A stretch of 55,572 bases of DNA from Amanita rubescens. Taxonomy: Eukaryota > Basidiomycota > Agaricomycetes > Agaricales > Amanitaceae. This document shows positions 34,033 through 44,290 of this stretch, one piece after another. Every line of letters starts with the position of its first letter. The first letter of the stretch is position 1. The notes beneath the pieces are model-generated. The model did not search any database and had not been told where the DNA came from. It saw only the letters and a program-made list of their open reading frames with translations. Position numbers and translations under genes: made by a program. Location of the stretch: assembly GCA_015039365.1 (NCBI GenBank), contig WION01000350.1, forward strand, positions 1-55,572, read 5' to 3'.

Positions 34033-35141
34033 TAGGGCTGCGGGAAAAACCTCTGCGGCCTAATTCCCCGGTAACGTACCGGTTGGGACCAGAATCTAGA
34101 GTTTTTCCCCCGTAAATTACAGGTAAATTACGTTCACGTGATCATACACGTGACCCAAAATCATCGCGTTTCCGAGAATTTTTTCCGCCGTGCGGCAATG
34201 GGGTATACATGCAAAGAACTAGATATTAGAATACCACTCAGAATCGAAATCAATGAGCGAATGAGTTTGCGCCTCGAGGGGAATTTCCGGGGATAACTCA
34301 GCCTCATCCTCATCTCCGGGTTTGTCAGATTCCAATTATTTCCAGCCTCTGGCAGGCTCACTAGTTCATCAGGCCAGCTCGACGCCGAATGGTCCAAGCG
34401 GCTACAGGTGTAGGTAAAGCTTCTCGTCCCACAACTCCCGTTTCTTCTGCCCGAGCCTGTCCCCAACTTGAATCCGGACGAACGAGGAAGTGGTGGTGAA
34501 AGCCCAAATTCGGACTCATCATATGCGCAGCAGCGCCAGCCTCATCGCTCAGCGCATCGAATACGCCATCGCTCAACGGCAATCGCCAATAGCACTCCTC
34601 CACCTCCCTCAATGTGGGTAACACCTCCAATGCCAATTTCCTGACGAGGATAGCCTAGAGGGATTACCGGCACCTTTCTTCTGATGCTTCTACGTGACTT
34701 GATTGTGCATTTGTGAAGTGTTCAGAGCTATTCTCCTGGACCTCGTTACAGGGAGTGTCAAGAACGGGTCCAGGATGCTGGGGGGAGGATTCGGAGCAAG
34801 AGATGGAACTCTCAGGGTCCTGGATTGCAGAATTGGAGTGGCTCCGGGTTGCGCGAAATGGACCATTCTTCGGAGTTGAATACTTTACCAGCCAAAACCT
34901 AATAAACACTCCGTTAGTGCCTTTTGAAGATGACGACTCGACAAGATGATGCGGGACGATTTCAGTTTCATCCATGACCATATATAGCTATTTATACCAT
35001 ATATGGTAATCACGTGATATGGTAAATTACTTGGCCCAAATTTTTCCGGCGATGTAGGAGGTAAGTTACCAGTACGGTACCGGTAACGAACCAGGGAAAA
35101 ACTGGTCCGGGGAAAAACATCCCCTTTTTCCCGCAACCCTA
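34033..35141. mobile_element. Non-autonomous hAT-like DNA transposon, 1.1 kb
   Basis: The left end TAGGGCTGCGGGAAAAA (34033) is matched by the inverted right end TAGGGTTGCGGGAAAAA (ending 35141), one mismatch in 17. Similarity of the ends continues in patches (CCGGTAAC.TACCGG, GTAAATTAC, CACGTGAT) for over 100 bp. The element is flanked by a perfect 8-bp duplication TGGCGCAT (34025-34032 and 35142-35149). An 8-bp target site and YAGGG-type ends are hallmarks of the hAT superfamily. No transposase is visible inside, so it would need one in trans. The intact flanks suggest recent insertion, between the 33.2-kb gene and the UPF1 3' end. Confidence 0.85.
34161..34981 (-). other. Minus-strand open frames inside the hAT-like element
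   Basis: Frames at 34981-34664, 34636-34361 and 34466-34161 follow one another on the minus strand. Some text looks coding (LREVEECYWRLPLSDGVFDAL; NGVFIRFWLVKYSTPKNGPF). They show no transposase motif. A captured host gene fragment is possible but unproven. Confidence 0.25.
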
Positions 35142-35149
35142 TGGCGCAT
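35142..35149. repeat. Right 8-bp target site duplication TGGCGCAT
   Basis: Identical to 34025-34032. Confidence 0.85.
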
Positions 35150-35695
35150 AGCGCGGGCGTGGTGCGGTCCATGCTCACTTTAGGCTTCTTGCGGCATGTC
35201 ATACTCTTACTTGGGTATCACGGAACATCCGCTGACAGATCCGGACATATATCTTTGGGAGCATACTGGTGCGGTTACATACGTAGAAACAGGAGCCACG
35301 AGCTCATACTCTACGCAAGCAAATATATAATATGGCGGCAATACTTGGCTGATCCGTCTGCATCATTACGAACCTGGATATGGCTCGTGGGCTTGTAGAG
35401 CCGGCATATCATTTTTGCGCCAAGAGCTTCTTTTCGATCTGAGCGCGGAAATAGTCAGGTGAGAATATTGAATGTGGGGGGTAGTCTGATTGTCTGAATC
35501 GAATGCTCGTCCAAGAAAGACTGCGATCAATGCCGATGTCAAGACAGAGGGCCGCTCGAGGCAAAGACGCAAGCCAGAGGCACGACACATCTCTGCGTCG
35601 CGCCCGGCACACGGGCCAGACAACTGGTCCCTCAGTGGCAATCCTGCTGGGGTCGTAGGCTCGTCGCTTCCTTGACTAATGAACCATCGTCTGGA
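35150..35695. other. Intergenic, 3' flank of UPF1
   Basis: Only short motif-less frames. Nothing recognised. Confidence 0.4.
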
Positions 35696-38600
35696 TCAGA
35701 ATACCGTTACGCCAGCCTGCGTGCCGCTGTACTGCGACTTCAAGTCATCCAAATCGGCGGATTCATCTTGGCTCTTGTAATCGTATTGCGACACACTACC
35801 AATATCGCTCGTGCCAGCAACAGACGAGGATCCAAAAGATCCGCGACGGCGTATTCGATCGCTTTGCGAAAACGTCATGTTGACGCTGCTTCCGCTATCA
35901 TTGATAACACTGCCAGTGTCAGCGGAACTGTGACCAGCATCTTGCGAGACGATTGAAGAAGCATATCCATATGCACTACGCTTAATACCATTCGATCCGC
36001 GAGAGGAACCAGGTCCGTAGGGCCCTGGGGCACCGAACATAGGAAGACCTGATGCATAAGTGGCCTGGGAACGCAAGGACTGGATGTCGGGTGGTATATA
36101 ACCGAGTGCGTCATGTGTCCGGTAAAAGCTGGGATCGAAGCGGCTGGGCGTGCCAGAGCGACGGGCTGCCATAGCTATCGACAATTATGAGTCATTACAA
36201 GCGTGAGATCGTCGGAAAAACTTACGATCCATCATCACGGTGCTGGGGGCCGGAGCAAGGTAGTCTCGTGCATTCGTTTCGTGGCGTCTGAATTGGTCCG
36301 TAGATTTAACTAAGGACTTCTTCGGCTTGCTGAACTGTATCATGCTCGGCTGCAAATTGTTCAGAGGACCTTCAACCAAGCATGATTTCTCTTTAAAGTG
36401 CGTCAAGAGGTAATGCCATAACGGATGCTGAGGGTATGGTTACTTCTGTTGTTGGCGTTGATGAAGCATTACTTACCTTGCTAAGAACTTTCGGATTCCC
36501 AAGAATGACGACCCCGTACTTGGCCCGAGTCAGGGCAACATTGAGACGTCTAGGGTCATTCAAGAAGCCGATTCCTTGATGTTCGTTGCTCCTGACGCAA
36601 CTCAAAATGATGTAATCTTTCTCCCGTCCCTGAAACGCGTCAACGGAGGCAACTTCGATTTCTTTGTATAAATCTTTCTTCAAAGAACCATTGAACTGCA
36701 TATAGTTGACAACATATGAACGTTGGCCTTCGTATGGCGTGACAATACCAATCTGCGCTGGAACGACTCCCGCCTTGAAGAATTTGGTGACAATCTTTTC
36801 GACATTTGATGCTTCAGTCCTGTTCAAGAACGAAGTGCCACTGCTCGAGATCTCTTCTTGGCCCAAATTCTGATAGAAAAACATAGGAGCGTCCGGAACA
36901 GGCCAAGGGAAGTCAACATTTTTCCTGAGGCGCTCGGGAGCTGTGACACCATTCTGTAAGCTCCCTTCATAGAACATATTCGACGGGAAGTCGGATAAGC
37001 AGGGATGCATGCGGTATTGGACTTGAAGACGAATGGGCCTGTTTCCAAGGACAACTAATCTCTCGAAAAGAGATTGCGTCAAACCAGCTCGGGCAGCTTT
37101 CTTGTTCATGATAACAGGACCTAGTTGTTGATGGTCGCCAACTAGAACAACTTGCTTACATCCCATAACCAAAGGTATCATACACTCTAACACCAAAGTT
37201 AGCATCAATCGCAAGAAAGCCGCAGTTACATACCTGGTTCCGCAGCCTGAGTAGCTTCATCAATCAGCACAGTCCTGAACTTGAACTTGCTCAACCTTGG
37301 ATCCCCGGCACCGACGCACGTGCAGCATATAACATCCGCAGCGCCTAGAATCTCCCTCTCGCATTGGCGAATCAATGTCTTGTACTTCCTCTCATCGTTG
37401 CTACTCAACTCTCCTTGCTCATTCTTTAGTTGGATGAGTTTTTGAAGCTCGACGTGCGTCGTGCTATTAGCAACTTGCTGGTGAAGCGTCAAGAATGCAA
37501 CACTCGAATCCAGTGCTTCACGCGATTTGGCCGTAAGGCGAACCACCTTTAGCCCAGTGGAGTGTATCTTCTCCGTAAGTTGGTCAACGGCAACGTTGGA
37601 TGGTGCGCAGACCAAAACTTGGCCGGGGTTCATCTTGGCGAGATGGTACACAGTGGAAGCAGAGGTAACGGTTTTACCGGTACCCGGAGGTCCTTGGATG
37701 AGACTGAGAGGTTTCTGCAAGACGCTTTTCACAGCGTACATCTGTGAATGATTGAGCTCTGGAAGTCCCGGAGCCGAGAATCGCTTTGGCATCTGGGTGC
37801 GCAAGACCTGAGGCTCCAATTCATGGCCAAGAAGTTTGTGATACTGAAAACAACGTTGGTGAGTTCTCGTACGTGCAAGCAGAATGAACTGATTACGCAC
37901 TATGTAACCGCTAACGCTCTTTTCATCGACTGCAAAGGTCTTCATGGCGAGTTGCATACGATCAAAACTCGTGGACTTCCAAACGAAGTCAGCAATGAAT
38001 CCATGGGTGACATCGGTCGGGACTCCATCGGTCCGCCTCAACTCAAGCGCAATCTCGTCCGATACATCTGAAAAATGAATGAGTAATCACGGTATATGCA
38101 ATGATGATCAACATACTGTTAGGTATCTTTATAACATGACCAACCCCTTCCCAAGGCTTGTGCAATTCTCCTGAATACCTGAGGCGCAGTTCATCGCCGA
38201 CAGCAAGTCGAACTTCGCCGCTTTCCAACTTGGGGAGACAGAACCAGGCAACGCGTTTCTGGTTTAAACCGATATCCCATCTGACGGTTATATCTGTTTG
38301 CGTTTGACTTTCTTTGAGCTTTTTGTCATAGTCTGCTTCAATCTTGACAAGAGGACCGAAAATATTCTGGTATTGGTAAGCATCTTCGTAGCGCAGAATG
38401 ACACTTTGAGGTTCATCGTCAACTCCAGGCTTTTCTAGATCTTCCAATGTGGCATTCGCGTTTTCTCGCCACATGTCCTCGAGACGATTGATTTGAGCAA
38501 AGGAGATTTGGCGGGAGCGCAGCTGCTCCTGCTCGCTGGGAGGCTTGACCAGCCAAGATAGGAAGGAGCGATCGTCAATGAGAGGAGCCCAAAGCGAAGC

Positions 38601-39271
38601 ATTCCATGAAATATCCTTCGATATAGCGGCGCATGGTTGACTGTTTAAATAATAAGGAAAGATGGACGATAATGCAGCATGCATATACATACCGGCACAG
38701 CAGAACGACGACGGTATCGCTCTTCGCAGGAATGAATCCCAACATAAAGACGTTCTTACTTCCACAATTATAACATTCGGGCGTTGTCTCTCCCAGAGGG
38801 CTCTCGGCGTGCAAGATAACTTCTTTGTGTTTAGAGCGGACAAGGTGATTGACGATGTGCGACGCCGAGGTGTTGCCCCTGGAATTACAGAACCATTTGG
38901 AACATATCAAACATTTCACAACGGATGCCGGAGAATGGATGCCACAGTAGCTGACCTGGAGCGTTAATAAATCTTACAAGCTTAACATATGACACTGACC
39001 TGCAAGCATGAGGCGGCAAATCAACAATACCCTCCTCCTTGAGATCGTCGAGAACTGCATCAAAATCCTCATCAATTGTAGCAACACCTGTGTTAAGGCC
39101 AATCCCGTTGCTGTGGGATGCAGTGTCTGACATAGACAAGCTAGACAAATCGATGTTTGAGACCGTATCTTCCCTGGTGTTGTCCGTATAGACAGAAGAG
39201 TTGTCGTCGATGACGCTCATCCCGCCATACGCGGACGAATTCTCGTACTGAAAGTTATCGAATGTGTCCAT
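35696..39271 (-). CDS. UPF1: UPF1/NAM7, RNA helicase of nonsense-mediated mRNA decay
   Basis: Several exons from ATG 39271 ([13 protein letters not shown]) to TGA at 35696, about 1,070 residues. N-terminal acidic region, then the Cys/His zinc-binding CH domain ([48 protein letters not shown]). Next comes the 1B region ([31 protein letters not shown]... [15 protein letters not shown]). The SF1 helicase core has Walker A GPPGTGKT, Walker [45 protein letters not shown] and [13 protein letters not shown]. All key residues are present. The C-terminal tail is Ser-rich with at least seven SQ/TQ sites ([32 protein letters not shown]), likely kinase targets as known for UPF1. Cytoplasmic; binds UPF2 through the CH domain and acts at terminating ribosomes. 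Divergent from ELP3, with a tRNA gene between. Confidence 0.95.
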
Positions 39272-39394
39272 GATGTTGAAGGAAACAACGAGGTTGCTGT
39301 AAACGTTCTGCACTGCTCTTCTTTCAGTTTCGGCAGCTCGGCAGATGACTCAGGGTCATTTTCAAACTCCGATCAGGGCACAACAAAAAATAAA

Positions 39395-39467
39395 TGGGGG
39401 CACCGCGGATCGAACGCGGGACCTTTAGAACTTCAGTCTACTGCTCTCCCAACTGAGCTATGCCCCC
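39395..39467 (-). tRNA. tRNA-Phe (GAA), intronless
   Basis: On the minus strand a full cloverleaf fits in 73 nt: acceptor GGGGGCA/TGCCCCC, D stem GCTC/GAGC with AGTTGGGAGA, anticodon loop CTGAAGT (anticodon GAA), T stem CCGCG/CGCGG with TTCGATC, discriminator A. A and B boxes (TAGCTCAGTTGG, GTTCGATCC) are intact. The anticodon stem has an odd outer pair, G27 against A43. No intron. It sits in the 290-bp gap between the divergent UPF1 and ELP3 starts. Confidence 0.95.
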
Positions 39468-39558
39468 AACATAACATGAGTAGCACAGAAACACTGATGA
39501 GAGTTAGATACAGACCTAATCCTCACAAAGAGTGCATCTAATCTTTTCAAGAACCGTC

Positions 39559-41720
39559 ATGGTGCAGAGATCCAAAACAGATGGTCTGTCTAACCATTTT
39601 TCTGCATAGTCGTACATTAATCAGGTTTCATAGGACCATCGCAAGTCGAGCAGCTTCTGCGAGTCACATCCGGAATCGCCGCAGAACTCATTAAAGCCTA
39701 CGATAGTAATGAAACCGTTTCGCTGAACGAAATTCGCGCACGGATAAGCAAAAAATATGGCTATGGCGGTGTCCCAAGATTGGTTGACATCATTAGCGCA
39801 ATTCCGGATGAATACAAGAAAGCTTTGCTCCCAAAGCTAAGGGCAAGACCAATAAGGACGGCCAGCGGTGTGAGTGGCTAGGCTCACTGAGCTCAAACGT
39901 TGTTTAGTGATTCTTGCAGATCGCCGTCGTGGCAGTTATGTGCAAACCGCATCGGTGTCCACATATTGCCATGACCGGGAATATATGCGTGTGCGTATTC
40001 ATCAAGTCGAGGAGAACGACGTCTAACGATCGTCGTAGCTATTGTCCAGGAGGTCCAGACTCAGACTTTGACTACAGCACACAAAGCTACACGGGCTACG
40101 AACCTACTAGTATGCGAGCAATTCGAGCACGTTACGATCCGTATGAACAGACGCGAGGGCGAGTTGAGCAGTTGAAGAGCTTGGGCCATAGTGTGGATAA
40201 GGTATGTTGCTCCAAGATTATACTTCTTTTTATTAACATGCTCAGGTCGAATTTATCATCATGGGAGGAACATTCATGAGCATGCCTGAAGATTATAGAT
40301 CAAAATTTATTGCACAACTACATAATGCCCTGTCCGGTTATACAGGAACAGACGTAGACGAGGCAGTGCGGTAAGATTCAATTATATCACTACGAACTGC
40401 AGCTTACCTCAAGATCTTAGTTTCTCGGAACAAAGTCGATCAAAAGCTATCGGCATTACGATCGAAACGCGTCCAGATTATTGTCTTCGACCACACCTGA
40501 GGTAGATGCATACACCTGGTATTCTTGCTCTCTTAACGACGGTCTTTTTCTAGTCAAATGCTTAGGTACGGATGTACGCGGCTTGAAATCGGTGTGCAAT
40601 CTGTGTACGAAGATGTTGCTCGAGATACAAACCGCGGACATACTGTACGTGCCGTGTCAGAGTCATTCCATCTTGCAAAAGATGCTGGATTCAAAGTGGT
40701 TGCGCATATGATGCCCGACCTGCCAAACGTCGGAGTAGAACGTGACCTGGAACAATTTAAAGAATACTTTGAAAACCCTGCGTTCAGAAGCGATGGTCTC
40801 AAAATTTACCCAACACTTGTTATCCGTGGTACCGGTCTTTACGAACTTTGGCGCACCGGAAAATACAAAAACTATACGCCCAATGTCCTAGTGGACGTCG
40901 TAGCACGCATATTAGCCCTTGTTCCACCATGGACGCGAGTGTACCGTGTGCAGAGGTTTGTTCACGTACGCTGCATCGCCTGAATGCTACTGAGAAAGGG
41001 ATATCAGAGATATACCGCTGCCTCTCGTCACCAGTGGATGCGAAAATTCTGGAAACCTCCGCGAGTTGGCTCTGAATAGGATGAAAGACTTTGGTGCCGT
41101 TTGTCGTGACGTTCGATTCCGTGAAGTCGGGGTAGGTTTGTGTGTTTCTCGGCATTTTACGTTATTGATCGCATTTCAAGATACATGAAATCCACCACAA
41201 AGTGCGACCCGAGTCAGTGGAGCTCCTTAGACGAGACTACACTGCAAACGGTGGATGGGAGACGTTCATATCGTACGAAGATCCAGAACAGGACATTCTC
41301 GTTGGGCTGCTACGTCTTAGAAAATGTTCAGAGGAAGGTACTTTCCGCCCCGAGCTGGTCAGGACGGAGAAAGGTGGCTGCAGCATAGTCCGGGAATTAC
41401 ATGTGTATGGGACTGCAGTACCTGTGCATGGACGAGATCCAACCAAGTTCCAGCACCAGGTATACCGTCCCTTTCATTCTTTCCAGCACGTCTGACAACA
41501 CCGATTGCAGGGATTTGGCACAATGTTGATGGAAGAGGCTGAGAGAATTGCGAGGGAAGAGCATGGAAGTGTAAAGCTCGCCGTCATATCAGGTCAGTTC
41601 GATTGTGCTGTTCTGTGTTGGAGTTCTAATGTCCTCATTTCAGGTGTCGGAACGCGAGATTATTACAGAAAGTTGGGATATGAATTGGACGGTCCATATA
41701 TGAGCAAATCACTGGTGTGA
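39559..41720 (+). CDS. ELP3: ELP3, catalytic subunit of Elongator (radical SAM tRNA acetyltransferase)
   Basis: About ten exons with introns of 45-60 nt. The start [20 protein letters not shown] uses a 19-nt first exon at 39559. The radical SAM core has the cluster cysteines in [14 protein letters not shown] (C-x9-C-x2-C), then [44 protein letters not shown] and [16 protein letters not shown]. The C-terminal acetyltransferase domain has [46 protein letters not shown] and [19 protein letters not shown]. These are the standard Elp3 signatures, all present. The enzyme makes the cm5 side chain on wobble uridines of cytosolic tRNAs, as part of the six-subunit Elongator. Length matches the family (about 550). 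Divergent from UPF1. Confidence 0.95.
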
Positions 41721-43561
41721 TGATATTTTGTTTCGCGTTTGTAGCATAGTAGTATTTCTTTCTATTCCCAAAACTTGTGCCGTTGCGAAAAATGGCGGTC
41801 GTACAAAGTTCGTGGGGCTGGTTGATTCGCAATTGAGCGGTTAGTATCTTGAGGGCTTGGAACACGTCTGTATGTCTGTTGAGACTGTCTGTCCATGGCG
41901 CCTGAAGGCCCCGGGATTTTGAGTCACTGCCATGCCAGTGAATGCCCGAACGCCGACTTCGGTTTAAAACCTTGGCGGCGGAAGAGGACACCTTTCAATT
42001 GTCATTCGGCGATATTCTAGAAATGCAGTCTCACCAATGTACAGCTGTCGAGGGCTTGAAGCGCACCGCCCAGCGCAGGCCATTCTTTGTCCCAGTATTG
42101 ATGCCAAGGACTGAGCGCTGAGCCATGGTGATTGGGCGGCGAGACCGTGGGCAGTGGCAAACAGCGCGGTGGTCGTCTATTTCAAATCCGATCATCCGCT
42201 CACGCGACGTAACTCACCTTCAAAAATTATACGATTGTACGTCGACTCATCTACGCAGCCGGCGCTTTCGGTCGCTCAGGAGCGCGCCAGTGCTACCGCC
42301 AGAATTTTTTGGACGCATACTGGATAGAAAAAATATGTCCCACCATTCTGTGTCGAGTGGCATGAATTTTCGGTACATATACTCTGCAAGCAAGTAGTCC
42401 TTCCCAAGCAATTTCCATAAGACGCCGTCAGGATCCCGAGAAGGCACTCGTGGGCGTCGTCGTCTGGGGCACAAGTCTGTTCGATTCCGCAACGCTAACA
42501 ACGGACGGTCGCTTTATCGCACATTGGCTCCAGGGAGATCTTCAAAGTTTAAATTACCGAAAGGACAGTTCAGCCTGGCTTTCTCGAAAATCAAATCATT
42601 GGCTAGGTTCAAGCATTTACATTCCGATTACTGTCCGCGTTCTCAAGATGTGGCGGGTGACTTTGAACCAAGACACAGGTAGCCACCGGCGAAGTCATGG
42701 CCTTTGAATCAGTCTAAAAGAACACAAGCAGTTATTTTCCGGATTTCATGGCTGATAGGTGCGTCAAGGTTATTAGCCTCATCTTCGGGTTGAATATAAT
42801 ATTTAGGTGATCCTAGAACGGACGGTGATTCTTCACTTCTGCAGCGTCGCTTTGGCCTTGTCAGAGCTTTTGGAAACTTCAACGTCGTTACCACGCCTGG
42901 TCATATTTTCCCTTATCAATTTCGCCTGTGAATATGAATCTTGTCAAACACTTTTCCCACTGAGCGCCTCCGCAATGACTCATATTCATCTAGCCGTGAC
43001 AAACGTGACACACTTGCCAAATTTGGTCATGTCGGGGCGGCCCGACGTGTGTAGGGAACTGGAAGCGCGTCCGAGTCACATACTCTGCCGTTTCCTGGGG
43101 GATGCGCCTTGAGATGTGGTGAAAAACGTGCCTGACGTATAAATTGTCTCTTCTCATGCATTCTCCGTCCAGAAGACAGCAAATGCGGCGACTTGTCGCG
43201 ATTTCCTGCTTACTGGACTCTAACACGGCGTAGCAATCCGGTTGCCTTGCGTTTGAAGCCAGACACGCGCGCCTAGTAGGATGATTTGTTCATCTTCTCT
43301 GCGCAGCGCGCCCTGTTCGTTCAGTTTTTCTCCAGGAGAGTCGGTTTGACAACATTCGGTTACCGGCGCGTCCCAGACCTGGATGGGAGAACGTTAGCCG
43401 TCGTGGACCGATGGATGGCTTATATGGAGGAGATTTACGAAGAAGCATCACGTTGTAAAGCAGTGAGAAATTAAAGTTTTGAAGCACTGTGATAGAACCC
43501 TTTCTCGACCCTCCCTCAATCGTTCCCCTTCCTTTCCCTTCACCTCTGCCAACGACTCGCT
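41721..43561. other. Intergenic, 1.8 kb
   Basis: No supported gene. Right part is the promoter of the 43.6-kb small gene with its distal block (42973-43051) and a pyrimidine-rich tract at about 43497-43550. Confidence 0.45.
42973..43051 (+). promoter_or_regulatory. Conserved distal promoter block of copy 3
   Basis: AATGACTCATATTCATC (TGACTCA at 42976-42982), then GTGACAAACGTGACAC, then TTGCC and ATGTCGGGGCGGCCCGACGTG, an inverted repeat CGTCGG/GTCGGG type. Aligns with the block upstream of the 50.6-kb copy in the same order. About 560 bases upstream of the start at 43562. Confidence 0.6.
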
Positions 43562-44290
43562 ATGGATTCGCGTCATAATCTCTTTCCATTCACCGAGAAT
43601 AACAATGACATACACCCTCGCCCACGACTCGCATCACATACCCGCCGGTTTCATCCCTACGCAAGATCCATCGCGTGCCCCGCTCAAGAATGGCGCATGG
43701 TATGACTACCAATCCTTTGACGAAGGCTACACGCGGTCTAACCTGGGCAAAGATTAACAGTAACCATGGACGCGACGACATACTACCAGAACTATCTGTT
43801 CTCTCCAATGTCATGCCAGCGGGACAAACTGAAGTTTTCGGCGATTGTAACGGAGACGGCACACAAGAGATGGTTGCTGAAAATAAAGTAGTTTTTGTTC
43901 CGGGTGATTCTAATTCCCTCGGTGCCGAGGTCGAGCGGGGTGGAGACAGTGGAGTGGGTGAGGATTCCGAGCAACTATTACTGTTGCTCCCTGTCAGTGG
44001 AGCCCAGATGGTGCGACTGTAGCGAATTCATGTTGACACTCGCGCTTACCCTAAAAAAGGAACCGGACCCCCTGGATCAACCTGGCAGGGCACCACCCGC
44101 AGGGCTACCAGTTGAACCCGTCATTAAGAACCTTAACGAGCACGAGAAGCTTCCCAAGGAAGGCGAAACACTTTTCCTCGTCAATCCAGACAAAGTCCAA
44201 GCTCAACTTGAAGAAGATATCATGCATGGTAATGCTTGGAGACGCCGAAGTCTCTTGCACAGAATTGTGCGTACAAAGTCCTATTCATAA
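43562..44290 (+). CDS. YRSSYxRRFHPYAR family copy 3, diverged
   Basis: Exon 1 (43562-43699, 46 residues) starts MDSRHNLFPFTENNND and keeps only RLASHTRRFHPYARS of the invariant block; LRLPTYRSSY has gone. It ends EWRM and is followed by a 53-nt phase-0 intron with acceptor near 43752. Exon 2 begins INSNHGRDDILPELSVLS, the equivalent of the acidic-LDLxIL region. A second intron near 43960-44010 brings in an exon with VEPVIKNLNEHEK, TLFLVNPDKVQAQLEED and a basic end RIVRTKSYS at 44290. The last exon matches exon 3 of copy 2 (VIENPEHGN, SFIVKPDGVHADLEEE). The exact second-intron borders are uncertain. It may be functional or in decay. Confidence 0.5.

Noticed and set aside
34033..35141. Helitron or MULE identity for the 1.1-kb element
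   Set aside because: Helitrons lack terminal inverted repeats and target duplication; MULEs usually make 9-11 bp duplications. The 8-bp TSD and TAGGG ends fit hAT better.
43653..43757. Alternative acceptor ACAG at 43760 for the first intron of copy 3
   Set aside because: It would place TAA immediately in frame; the AAAG acceptor at 43752 keeps frame and gives the family-like DDILPELSVLS.
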